Shown one piece after another: positions 9,444-16,540 of a DNA stretch of 16,540 nt; within the stretch, counting starts at the first letter, position 1, and each line of letters begins with the position of its first letter. The position numbers and the translations under genes are program-made. The DNA is taken from assembly GCA_025996865.1 (NCBI GenBank), contig BNTV01000106.1, forward strand, positions 1 to 16,540. Direction: 5' to 3'. Below the pieces are notes generated by a model, which saw only the letters and a list, made by a program, of their open reading frames with translations, was not told the DNA's origin and searched no databases. This stretch comes from Bacteroidia bacterium. Lineage in GTDB: Bacteria > Bacteroidota > Bacteroidia > Bacteroidales > Azobacteroidaceae.

Positions 9444-9491
9444 CACTGAAAAATGATAGTTACGTATAAGGATAAAACAAATTAATTACAC

Positions 9492-12143
9492 ATGAAAATA
9501 ATTAAATTCTCAACCTGTTTCTTTTTATTGGGCTTTTTGGGCTTTTGTGTCTATGATAAAGAAGAAATCCGCCCGTATTCCGTTCTGCCCGAACCGCAGC
9601 AAGTGGAATACACCAACGGTTCTTTCAAACTGAAAGATAAACTTACGATTGCTTTTCCATCGGAGTTGGCAAGCGAAGCGGCATATTGTAGAGACGCGAT
9701 TAATCGCGTCTCTACCGTCAACCCTATTTTGAAGGAAGGTAAAAAATCGGGTGACATAACCCTCGTTTTAGATGCCTCGGTATTGCCTCAAAAGCCTGAA
9801 GGGTATATTTTAGACATTCAGTCGAAAGGCATTGTCATCAAAGCCAATGCACCTGCCGGTATTTTGTACGGCATCCAAACCTTGCGGCAATTGCTCGGGA
9901 CGACATCGGGACAGACGGTAGAGACGTGGCGCGCCGCGTCTCTACGATGCGGCACAATTACAGATTATCCGACCTTGGGTTGGCGCGCCTTTATGTTGGA
10001 CGTATCCCGCCATTTCCATGGGAAAGAGGTCGTGCTGAAATTGCTGGACAATATGGCCCGGTTAAAAATGAATGTCTTTCACTGGCATATTGTGGACTCT
10101 GACGGTTGGCGCATCGAAATCAAAAAATATCCCGAACTGACAAAAACAGGCGCTTTCCGCGAGCCATACCAAAGAAAAGGATGGGGAGCGGTTGGTTACG
10201 AATACGGTATTTTTGACCGCAAACCCGCCGGAGGTTTCTATACGCAGGACGAAATCAGGGAAGTGGTTGCTTATGCTGCCGCACGGAACATTACCATTGT
10301 GCCTGAAATAGAAATGCCGGGGCATGCCGATGCAGCTATTGGCTCCTATCCGTGGTTGGGAATACCAAAAGAAGGTACCCGAAAAACACCCGACAATCTC
10401 ATCGGAACGTATGTATTTGATGTAACAGACCCCAAAGTAATTGAGTTCTTTCACGATGTACTCACGGAGGTGATGGCTTTATTTCCGAGTAAGATAATTC
10501 ATATCGGTGGAGATGAGGTGAATTATGATCATTGGAAAAATTCACCTGCCGTCAGCCAATACATGAAAGAGAAGGGCATCAAAACGCCTGCCGACCTGCA
10601 AATTGGCTTTACCAATAAAATGTCGCAATGGATTACCTCCAAAAAACGGCGTATGATGGGATGGAACGAAATAACCGGTGCGAATATCCACGGGGGAAAA
10701 AATGATGACCATACTACCGAACAGCGTCTTGCCCCCGGTACGGTTGTTCATTTTTGGGAGGGAAACCCGTCCCTCGTCAAAAAAGCAATAGAAGATGGCT
10801 ATGATGTCGTCAATTCGCATAATCAATTTACGTATCTGGATTTTACCCATAAAAAAATCTCTTTGGAAAGAGCTTATTCATTCACCCCTGTACCCGAAGG
10901 TCTGACGGAAGAACAGAAAAAAAGAGTGCTGGGCCTGGGTTGTCAGCTGTGGACAGAGTTTGTACCCGACGAAAAAGCCGTGAACTATAGGCTCTATCCC
11001 CGCATAGCCGCTTATGCCGAAACAGGATGGACTGCCCCCGAAAAAAAGGATTACAAGCGTTTCCTGAAAGCGCTGGATTATTTTCTGGCAGAATGGGAGA
11101 AACAAGGTATTGAGTATGGCCAAGTTCAACCCACTTTCCTTGATTGGGGGGAGAAAAGATGGAAAGACCTGCCTCAAAATCCATTGATAGACCCCGAAGT
11201 TTATGGGCTACCGGAATTGGTTATCGGAGACCCACAAATTTTGACGCCCGGTAAGTTTGATGACAAATGGCATGCCTTTTTTCATGGCTTTTCGCATGAT
11301 ACAAAATGGCATAGTTGGTTTTTTCACTCCGTTTCAAATGATGGACTTCACTGGACGGATGCTTTCCATGAAGAAGGGGAAATCGGCGTACAATACATTT
11401 TTTGCGATGGAGACCGGTGGATACAGTATTATTCGGCTACCACCGAATATAAAGATCCGAAAACGGAAAAACAATATCACGTCGTGATACGTGCACGAAC
11501 AACGACCGATTTTGTTACCTGGTCGGAACCTGTTACGCTTGTGGTTCCGGATTTGCCGAAAGAACGTGAAGGACCAAGAATAGAAGCGCGCAATCCATGT
11601 GTCATACTGTTACCGAATGGCCGCTATCGGATGTATTACAGTGGCGGTACGGTTTATTTGAATGATGCCGGTTATGAGGAACCCAAATACATTTATTGCG
11701 CGGAGGCTGATAATCCGTTGGGTCCGTTCATAAAAAGAGAAGAGCCTGTTCTGGAGCCTGATGTAAATTTGCCGTTCCGAAACTATGGCTGTGGCGGTTT
11801 TAAGGTATTTGGTTATAGGAATGGTTACGTAGCTTTTTATAATCCGATTTATATTGATGCGGAAGGAAAATCACGCTCGGAAATCCGTTTGTTGTTGAGT
11901 GACGACGGACTGCAATGGAAAGAAGCCGATTGTAATCCGATTGTCAAACCCGACCCGAATATCCCCTGGCGTTCGGCGATTATTTATCAGTTGGACGTAG
12001 TGCATTGGGAAAAGTCTCTGCTGATGTATTTCAACGCTCGTGAAGGCTGGCGCGGCGGCGCAGAGCGGATAGGAGCAGTCAGGCTGGATTTGAATGGCGA
12101 GGCGCCTGCCGTGAAGTTGGAAAAACCATTTAATCATAAATAA
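9492..12143 (+). CDS. GH20 beta-N-acetylhexosaminidase with C-terminal five-bladed beta-propeller domain
   Basis: The 883-residue enzyme should release terminal beta-linked GlcNAc or GalNAc by substrate-assisted catalysis. It has a signal peptide; C19 (LGFC) is a poor lipobox, so secretion to the periplasm or weak lipidation are both possible. The GH20 N-terminal domain covers about 28-155 and the catalytic barrel about 160-530. Landmarks are LGWRAFMLDVSRHF, FHWHIVDSDGWRIEIK, IVPEIEMPGHADAA and HIGGDEV with the catalytic pair D341-E342, plus LGCQLWTEF. From about residue 565 a second domain begins (GLPELVIGDPQIL), with repeated blades such as ARNPCVILLPNGRYRMYYSG and NGYVAFYNPIY. This resembles the GH43/GH32/GH130 propeller superfamily, but I cannot assign a family or confirm catalytic acids. 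The N-terminal domain carries two palindromic repeats (9688-9715 and 9918-9945). Confidence 0.9.
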   Translation: MKIIKFSTCFFLLGFLGFCVYDKEEIRPYSVLPEPQQVEYTNGSFKLKDKLTIAFPSELASEAAYCRDAINRVSTVNPILKEGKKSGDITLVLDASVLPQKPEGYILDIQSKGIVIKANAPAGILYGIQTLRQLLGTTSGQTVETWRAASLRCGTITDYPTLGWRAFMLDVSRHFHGKEVVLKLLDNMARLKMNVFHWHIVDSDGWRIEIKKYPELTKTGAFREPYQRKGWGAVGYEYGIFDRKPAGGFYTQDEIREVVAYAAARNITIVPEIEMPGHADAAIGSYPWLGIPKEGTRKTPDNLIGTYVFDVTDPKVIEFFHDVLTEVMALFPSKIIHIGGDEVNYDHWKNSPAVSQYMKEKGIKTPADLQIGFTNKMSQWITSKKRRMMGWNEITGANIHGGKNDDHTTEQRLAPGTVVHFWEGNPSLVKKAIEDGYDVVNSHNQFTYLDFTHKKISLERAYSFTPVPEGLTEEQKKRVLGLGCQLWTEFVPDEKAVNYRLYPRIAAYAETGWTAPEKKDYKRFLKALDYFLAEWEKQGIEYGQVQPTFLDWGEKRWKDLPQNPLIDPEVYGLPELVIGDPQILTPGKFDDKWHAFFHGFSHDTKWHSWFFHSVSNDGLHWTDAFHEEGEIGVQYIFCDGDRWIQYYSATTEYKDPKTEKQYHVVIRARTTTDFVTWSEPVTLVVPDLPKEREGPRIEARNPCVILLPNGRYRMYYSGGTVYLNDAGYEEPKYIYCAEADNPLGPFIKREEPVLEPDVNLPFRNYGCGGFKVFGYRNGYVAFYNPIYIDAEGKSRSEIRLLLSDDGLQWKEADCNPIVKPDPNIPWRSAIIYQLDVVHWEKSLLMYFNAREGWRGGAERIGAVRLDLNGEAPAVKLEKPFNHK
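9688..9715. repeat. 28-bp perfect palindromic element inside the GH20 gene, copy 1
   Basis: The 28 bases are an exact palindrome with 14-bp arms and no spacer. The outer part of each arm is GTAGAGACG / CGTCTCTAC and the centre is CGATTAATCG. It is translated as part of residues 66-75 (CRDAINRVST), starting at codon position 2. The ends are the same as in the second copy at 9918. It looks like a mobile or dispersed small palindromic repeat that landed in a coding sequence without closing the frame. Confidence 0.9.
9918..9945. repeat. 28-bp palindromic element inside the GH20 gene, copy 2
   Basis: Same length and same 9-base ends (GTAGAGACG / CGTCTCTAC) as the copy 230 bases upstream, but the centre is TGGCGCGCCG. 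All 14 base pairs form if one G-T (G-U in RNA) pair is allowed at position 10. It encodes residues 143-152 (VETWRAASLR), starting at codon position 1, so the two copies are read in different phases. It lies in the loop just before the conserved ITDYP segment that opens the GH20 barrel. Confidence 0.88.
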
Positions 12144-12167
12144 TATAAAAAAAATATAAAAGTACAC

Positions 12168-12859
12168 ATGAAAAAAATAACTCTATTCTGCATGGCAATG
12201 GCTATATTTATGGCGGCTATTGGGTGGGCGAAAATTCGCCGATTCCCAACACACACGGCATCCGCAATGATGTGGTGAAAGCCTTGAAAGACATTCAGAT
12301 TCCGAATCTTCGCTGGCCCGGCGGCTGCTTTGCCGACGAATACCATTGGATGGACGGGATCGGCCCGCGCGACAAACGTCCCAAAATGGTGAATACACAT
12401 TGGGGCGGCGTAGTAGAAGACAACAGTTTCGGCACGCACGAATTTCTCGACCTTTGCGAACAGCTGGGTTGCGAACCCTATATCTGCGGAAACGGGGGCA
12501 GCGGTACGGTGGAAGAAATGTCGAAATGGGTGGAATACATCACTTCCGATGGCGAATCTCCCATGGCAAATCTCCGCAAACAAAACGGACGCGAAAAACC
12601 CTGGAAAGTGAAATTCTGGGGCGTAAGCAACGAAAACTGGGGCTGCGGCGGTAACATGACTGCCGAATTTTATACCGACCAATACCGCCGTTACGCTACC
12701 TATTGCCGCAACTATGGCGATAATCGCCTGTACAAAATCGCCGAAGGTTCGCTTTCGGTAACGTTACCGGCTAAATCCGTTGTAATGCTTGAAGATGTAA
12801 CGCTTTCATTGATTCCTTATTACGCATGGAATCATCGTGGCAGTTTATTAAATTATTAA
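12168..12859 (+). pseudogene. Decayed GH51 alpha-L-arabinofuranosidase gene with a GH127 C-terminal scrap
   Basis: An ATG at 12168 opens a secretion signal ([12 protein letters not shown]) in one frame; from about 12206 the sequence matches GH51 in another frame ([65 protein letters not shown]). The native frame lacks any start except GTG at 12224. Around 40-50 codons between signal and IYGG are missing. After KIA (12742) the text jumps to [15 protein letters not shown], the very C-terminus of GH51, so roughly 300 codons, including the nucleophile glutamate, are gone. The acid/base glutamate (12632-12634) remains. From about 12794 the words [16 protein letters not shown] look like the end of a GH127/DUF1680 protein. 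The family is normally above 500 residues; 211 codons remain. It is almost certainly inactive. The domain recognition is from memory of the families. Confidence 0.85.
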
Positions 12860-12870
12860 ATTATTTTTGT

Positions 12871-15800
12871 ATGAAATCTTTATTTTATTTTTTAATGGCT
12901 CTTTTTGTGATTTCCTCTAATGTGAAAGCTCAAAAGACTTATCCTACAGAGAAAAAAATCACTTCTGTGTTAAGTAAATATGTCGATAACAATGAGATAG
13001 CAGGTATTATTACCGTTGTCGCAAAAGGAGACAATATTCTCAACATTAATTGCTTAGGATACAGGGATATTGAGAATAAAAAAGAAATGAATCAGAATAC
13101 ATTATTCTGGATTGCTTCTCAATCTAAACCGGTGACCGGAGTGGCTGTTATGATGTTAGTTGATGAAGGATTAGTTGACTTGGACGTGCCGGTCACCACT
13201 TATTTGCCCGAATTGAAAAAAATGTATGTTGTGCAAGAAACAAAAGAAAATGAGAAATCGGCAAAACTTCTAACGAAACCAATCACTCTCCGCCATCTCC
13301 TTTCTCATACCGGCGGCATGACATTTCTTGCAGATGTACAACAACAAATGGGACACATTGATGTTCTTCCGCTTCATATCAGTACGTATGTGTCGGCAAT
13401 GACCCCATTGCTTTCCGAACCGGGAGAAAAATACAACTATTCCAATCAAGGCATTAATGTAGTTGGCGCTGTTATTGAAAAAGTATCCGGACAAACATTG
13501 GATCAATTTCTACAAGAAAGGCTTTTTGGTCCTTTAGAAATGACCAATACAACTTTCTGGCCTACAAAAAAACAGTTGGAAAATTTTACTCCACCCTATA
13601 CTAAAAACGAAGAAGGTAAACTTGTACCCTCCTTGATTGGCCAATTACAATATCCATTAACCGACAGGAAAAAAAGATTTCCGGAAGCCGGCGGAGGAAT
13701 CTTTTCAACCCCTGTAGATCTGGTGAAATTCTATCAAATGGTAGCCAATAAAGGCGTTTATAAAGGAAAACGGATATTGTCGGAAAAAGCCATTGCCGAA
13801 ATAGGCAAAAAACAAACCGGCGATAAAGTATCAAACAATTATGGATTAGGTTGGAATTTATCTTCCGGACAAATGGGGCATGGCGGCGCTTGTGGAACCG
13901 AGTCGAAAGTATATAGAGACAATGGATATGTTTTGATGTATATTGTTCAGGAAAATAATCTGAAGATAAACAAAGATATTCAACAGGTATTCTTTGAAAC
14001 GGCTGAGCAATTATATAACCTGCGTTTGCCGGCTATTTCTCAACCGAAAAGCAGCAGCAATCACATGACCCCTGTACCGATCTCCTCCGTAAAAAATATA
14101 GGTGGATTCTTCGGTCATCGGATGGAACTCAACAGGAACAATTATATCAAAACATTTCCCATTGATCAATATGTTCAATTTATTGAAACAAGGGAACATA
14201 CAGCTTGGGGTTGGCAACAAGCCGAGCAACATGGGAAATGGATTGAATCCGCTTTATTGTCCTCCATACAGAGCGAAGATCAAGCGTTGAGTACGAAAGT
14301 ACATGAAATGTTGACCCGGATTATTCGTTCGCAAGAGGCAGATGGATATGTAGGAGCTACGGCAAAAAATTATCGTTCGCCGGAAAGACCTTTGCGCGGA
14401 ATGGATGCGTATGAATTGTATTTTGTGATTCACGCATTCATCACCGCCTACGAAGAAACCGGCAATCAAGACGCATTAGCTTCTGCCGAAAAGCTATGCG
14501 ATTATATCACACGATACATCGGTCCCGGAAAAGCCGAATTTTGGCCTTCAGACTTGAGATACCCCGACAATGTGCACAAAGTAGTAGCAGGTCAATCCCT
14601 TTTGGCAGGCCATTCCGTGCATTATTCGTGGGAAGGAACCCTGTTGATAGACCCTTTTTTGCGATTATATGAAATAACAAACAAAAAAGAGTACTTGGAT
14701 TGGAGTAAATGGGTTGTGCAAAACATTGATAAATGGAGTGGATGGAATGCTTTCTCAAAATTAGATTCGGTGGCTGACGGCACTATGGGCGTACACCAAC
14801 TTCAGCCCTACGTACACTCTCATACTTTCCACATGAATTTCATGGGATTCTTGCGACTTTATCGCATCACGGGCGACGAATCGCTCCTGAGAAAAGTGAC
14901 AGGCGCCTGGGATGACATAAGTCTCAGGCAAATGTACATTACAGGAGGTGTGAGCGTAGCAGAACATTATGAACACGGTTTTGTAAAACCCTTGTCGGGT
15001 AATACCGTGGAAACATGCGCTACCATGTCGTGGATGCAATTGACACAATTTTTGCTGGAATTGACGGGTGATGTTAAATATGCCGATGCAATGGAACGTT
15101 TGATGCTCAATCATGTTTTTGCCGCACAATCCTGTGATGGTGACGGATTGCGCTATCACACAGCGCCTAACGGAACCAAACCTGCGGGTTACTTTCGGCG
15201 TCCCGATTGTTGCACAGCCAGTGGGCACCGCATTATTTCACTATTGCCGACATTCCTTTATGCTGAAGGAGACAATGGTTTGTATGTGAATCAATATTTG
15301 GACTCGGAGTATGCCGGTAAAGATTTCCGGTTCAAAGTTGAAACCCAATATCCTGAAACAGAGAATATCAGCATCAAAATATCTTCTGCTGTTTCCACGA
15401 AGCAAAAACTTCATTTGCGTTTGCCCCAATGGTGCAACCGGCCCCAAGTGAAGTTGAACGGCAAGAAAATAAATGATTTACATTCCGGAACCTATTTGAC
15501 ACTCTCCCAAAAATGGAAAAAAGGAGATGTTATTGAAATAACCTTTCCCATGGACTTAAAATGGGTAAAACGGGAGAACCATAGTGACTATTCATATACG
15601 GACCTTCCCGGAGGAGAACACATGTACAGCGAATTACCAACGGACAGAATCCCATACGCATGGATGCGCGGGCCTGTTATTTACGCTTTGGATATGGTTT
15701 GGAACGATAATATTGCCGATAAAGCCATTCAAACAAGTACGGAACTATTGATCCATACAGATAAAACACCTGTAATAACCTCCAAACCGGAGAATGACAT

Positions 15801-15963
15801 GTTAGGTCCGGTATATCAAACTATGGCTACTTGCAAGAATCAAGAGGTAAATATATTGCTGACTCCATTTGCTAATATAGGTCAATGGTATCAGGATAAA
15901 AATAACAAACCGGAGAAAGGGAAAGGTATATATTCGTATGCTATTTGGTTATATGATAAATAG
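12871..15963 (+). CDS. Secreted serine hydrolase (beta-lactamase family) fused to GH127 beta-L-arabinofuranosidase domain
   Basis: The 1,030-residue product starts at 12871, which gives a clean signal peptide ending VKAQ; the frame is open 45 bases further upstream, but that extension precedes the signal. Residues about 25-385 form a class C beta-lactamase/esterase-like domain with S83-Q-S-K86, Y190-S-N192 and H337-G-G, the expected catalytic elements. Residues about 405-1030 form a complete GH127/DUF1680 domain. E714 and C716 (VETCATMSWMQ) and C780-C781 (RPDCCTASGHR) correspond to the zinc-binding Glu and three Cys, one being the nucleophile, known from HypBA1. The domain probably removes beta-L-arabinofuranose from plant glycans or glycoproteins; the serine hydrolase may remove ester groups. 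Only about 20 residues link the two. GH127 versus a related beta-L-arabinofuranosidase family (GH146) cannot be separated by eye. Confidence 0.88.
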   Translation: MKSLFYFLMALFVISSNVKAQKTYPTEKKITSVLSKYVDNNEIAGIITVVAKGDNILNINCLGYRDIENKKEMNQNTLFWIASQSKPVTGVAVMMLVDEGLVDLDVPVTTYLPELKKMYVVQETKENEKSAKLLTKPITLRHLLSHTGGMTFLADVQQQMGHIDVLPLHISTYVSAMTPLLSEPGEKYNYSNQGINVVGAVIEKVSGQTLDQFLQERLFGPLEMTNTTFWPTKKQLENFTPPYTKNEEGKLVPSLIGQLQYPLTDRKKRFPEAGGGIFSTPVDLVKFYQMVANKGVYKGKRILSEKAIAEIGKKQTGDKVSNNYGLGWNLSSGQMGHGGACGTESKVYRDNGYVLMYIVQENNLKINKDIQQVFFETAEQLYNLRLPAISQPKSSSNHMTPVPISSVKNIGGFFGHRMELNRNNYIKTFPIDQYVQFIETREHTAWGWQQAEQHGKWIESALLSSIQSEDQALSTKVHEMLTRIIRSQEADGYVGATAKNYRSPERPLRGMDAYELYFVIHAFITAYEETGNQDALASAEKLCDYITRYIGPGKAEFWPSDLRYPDNVHKVVAGQSLLAGHSVHYSWEGTLLIDPFLRLYEITNKKEYLDWSKWVVQNIDKWSGWNAFSKLDSVADGTMGVHQLQPYVHSHTFHMNFMGFLRLYRITGDESLLRKVTGAWDDISLRQMYITGGVSVAEHYEHGFVKPLSGNTVETCATMSWMQLTQFLLELTGDVKYADAMERLMLNHVFAAQSCDGDGLRYHTAPNGTKPAGYFRRPDCCTASGHRIISLLPTFLYAEGDNGLYVNQYLDSEYAGKDFRFKVETQYPETENISIKISSAVSTKQKLHLRLPQWCNRPQVKLNGKKINDLHSGTYLTLSQKWKKGDVIEITFPMDLKWVKRENHSDYSYTDLPGGEHMYSELPTDRIPYAWMRGPVIYALDMVWNDNIADKAIQTSTELLIHTDKTPVITSKPENDMLGPVYQTMATCKNQEVNILLTPFANIGQWYQDKNNKPEKGKGIYSYAIWLYDK

Positions 15964-16043
15964 GCTTTGTTCGTGGTTTCGCCGCGAAGCGGTTAATAAC
16001 GCCGAAAAATTTAGGATTTCTTTTTACTTTCAATTCTTTTGTT

Positions 16044-16051
16044 TATCTTCG
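16044..16051 (+). promoter_or_regulatory. Possible -7 box of the AAA-ATPase gene
   Basis: TATCTTCG differs from TAnnTTTG by one base and lies 23 bases before the ATG at 16075. No clear TTG is found 18-21 bases upstream, so this is a weak call. The rest of the 111-base gap after 15963 shows only a short CCGC-GAA-GCGG hairpin (15982-15992) without a T-run. Confidence 0.3.
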
Positions 16052-16074
16052 TAGGTATTTTAAAACCAAAAGGT

Positions 16075-16540
16075 ATGAAGAATTTACCGATAGGCATACA
16101 GTCATTTGAGGATTTGAGAAGTAGTGATTATCTTTATGTTGATAAGACAGAAGATATTTACAGGCTTGTTACGTCAGGAAAAATAATTTTTCTTTCGCGT
16201 CCACGTCGTTTTGGAAAGTCGCTACTTATTAGCACGCTGGGAGAACTTTACAAAGGCAATCAATCGCTGTTTGAAGGTCTTTACATTTACGACAAATGGG
16301 ATTGGACACAGCAGTATCCGGTAATACGGATAGACTGGACTCAAATCAAACATCGCAACGAAGAGATGATAGAGCGAAGTATGCTCTCTTTTTTGAAACA
16401 ACAGGCCAATCTACATGAACTGACATTTATTTCGGAATATGCCTCCGATTGTTTTGCGGAACTGATAGAGTTATTACACCGGACAACCGGCAAAAAAGTT
16501 GTTGTACTCATTGACGAATACGACAGTCCGATATTGGATA
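16075..16540 (+). CDS. AAA-ATPase-like / PD-(D/E)XK nuclease family protein, 5' part (continues at window position 1)
   Basis: This is the N-terminal part (residues 1-155) of the 535-residue protein completed by 1-1269. It starts MKNLPIGIQSFEDLRSSDY, a standard opening of the PF09820-type family (IGIQSFE.LR...YVDKT). The nucleotide-binding loop RPRRFGKS (residues 42-49) follows SGKIIFLS. The reading frame is open to the last base of the window and passes into the 127-base overlap at H114. The joined length (1,608 bases including stop) is an exact multiple of three. An AAAAGG lies one base before the ATG, too close for a normal Shine-Dalgarno site. The role of the family is unknown; its many copies per genome make it a common site of repeat-induced assembly errors and of possible homologous recombination. 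Confidence 0.9.
   Translation, partial: MKNLPIGIQSFEDLRSSDYLYVDKTEDIYRLVTSGKIIFLSRPRRFGKSLLISTLGELYKGNQSLFEGLYIYDKWDWTQQYPVIRIDWTQIKHRNEEMIERSMLSFLKQQANLHELTFISEYASDCFAELIELLHRTTGKKVVVLIDEYDSPILD
16414..16540. repeat. Direct terminal repeat, right copy
   Basis: Identical over all 127 bases to 1-127. It covers codons 114-155 of the AAA-ATPase gene. See the left copy for interpretation: removal of one copy gives a 16,413-bp circle with every gene intact. Confidence 0.95.

Noticed and set aside
12134..12682. 182-codon frame on the minus strand
   Set aside because: It lies opposite the GH51 remnant, which has clear family motifs on the plus strand. The antisense frame has no recognisable domain and arises from codon bias.
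12862..12869. TATTTTTG, matching the TAnnTTTG promoter box, before the serine hydrolase-GH127 gene
   Set aside because: It ends one base before the ATG at 12871, so transcription would start inside the gene and remove the signal peptide. The stretch is generally A/T-rich and no TTG lies at the right distance.
14761..15228. 155-codon frame on the minus strand
   Set aside because: It is the shadow of the GH127 domain, whose zinc-site motifs fix the plus strand as coding.
15982..15992. CCGC-GAA-GCGG hairpin after the last enzyme gene as a terminator
   Set aside because: The stem is only four base pairs and no T-run follows, so intrinsic termination is not supported.

Overview
The window looks like a Bacteroidota (Bacteroidales-type) polysaccharide-utilisation locus. 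It carries adjacent SusC and SusD genes, several outer-membrane lipoproteins with Bacteroidetes-style lipoboxes, A/T-rich leaders without strong Shine-Dalgarno sites, and promoters of the TTG-N18-20-TAnnTTTG type. All genes lie on the + strand. No tRNA, rRNA, CRISPR array, insertion sequence, replication, partition or mobilisation gene is visible.

Layout. Positions 1-1269 hold the 3' part of an AAA-ATPase/PD-(D/E)XK gene whose 5' part is at 16075-16540. The first 127 and last 127 bases are identical, and joining the ends at this overlap restores one intact 535-residue reading frame. Next comes a 530-base region (1270-1799) with a promoter, several inverted repeats and an 18-unit AC dinucleotide repeat. 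Then follow a TIG/NHL lipoprotein (1800-3251), SusC (3272-6343), SusD (6355-8361) and a DUF1735/DUF4361-like lipoprotein (8412-9350), closely spaced and probably one operon. A second promoter of the same kind (near 9413-9443) precedes a GH20 hexosaminidase fused to a C-terminal beta-propeller (9492-12143). After it lies the wreck of a GH51 arabinofuranosidase gene (12168-12859), reduced by at least two large deletions and ending in what looks like the tail of a GH127 gene. The last complete gene encodes a secreted serine hydrolase fused to a complete GH127/DUF1680 domain (12871-15963).

Working together. SusC, SusD and the two surface lipoproteins would capture and import oligosaccharides. GH20 would remove terminal beta-GlcNAc/GalNAc, the GH127 domain would remove beta-L-arabinofuranose, and the serine-hydrolase domain may act as an esterase. 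The lost GH51 suggests the locus once handled alpha-L-arabinofuranosides too. The real substrate cannot be read from the sequence.

Most notable are: (1) apparent circularity through a multi-copy-type ATPase gene, more likely a repeat-driven assembly closure than a plasmid; (2) two 28-bp palindromic elements inside the GH20 coding sequence, read in different phases; (3) serial deletion scars and domain fusions in the enzyme half of the locus; (4) the AC microsatellite in the leader of the SusC/D operon. No wholly new multi-gene system is evident.
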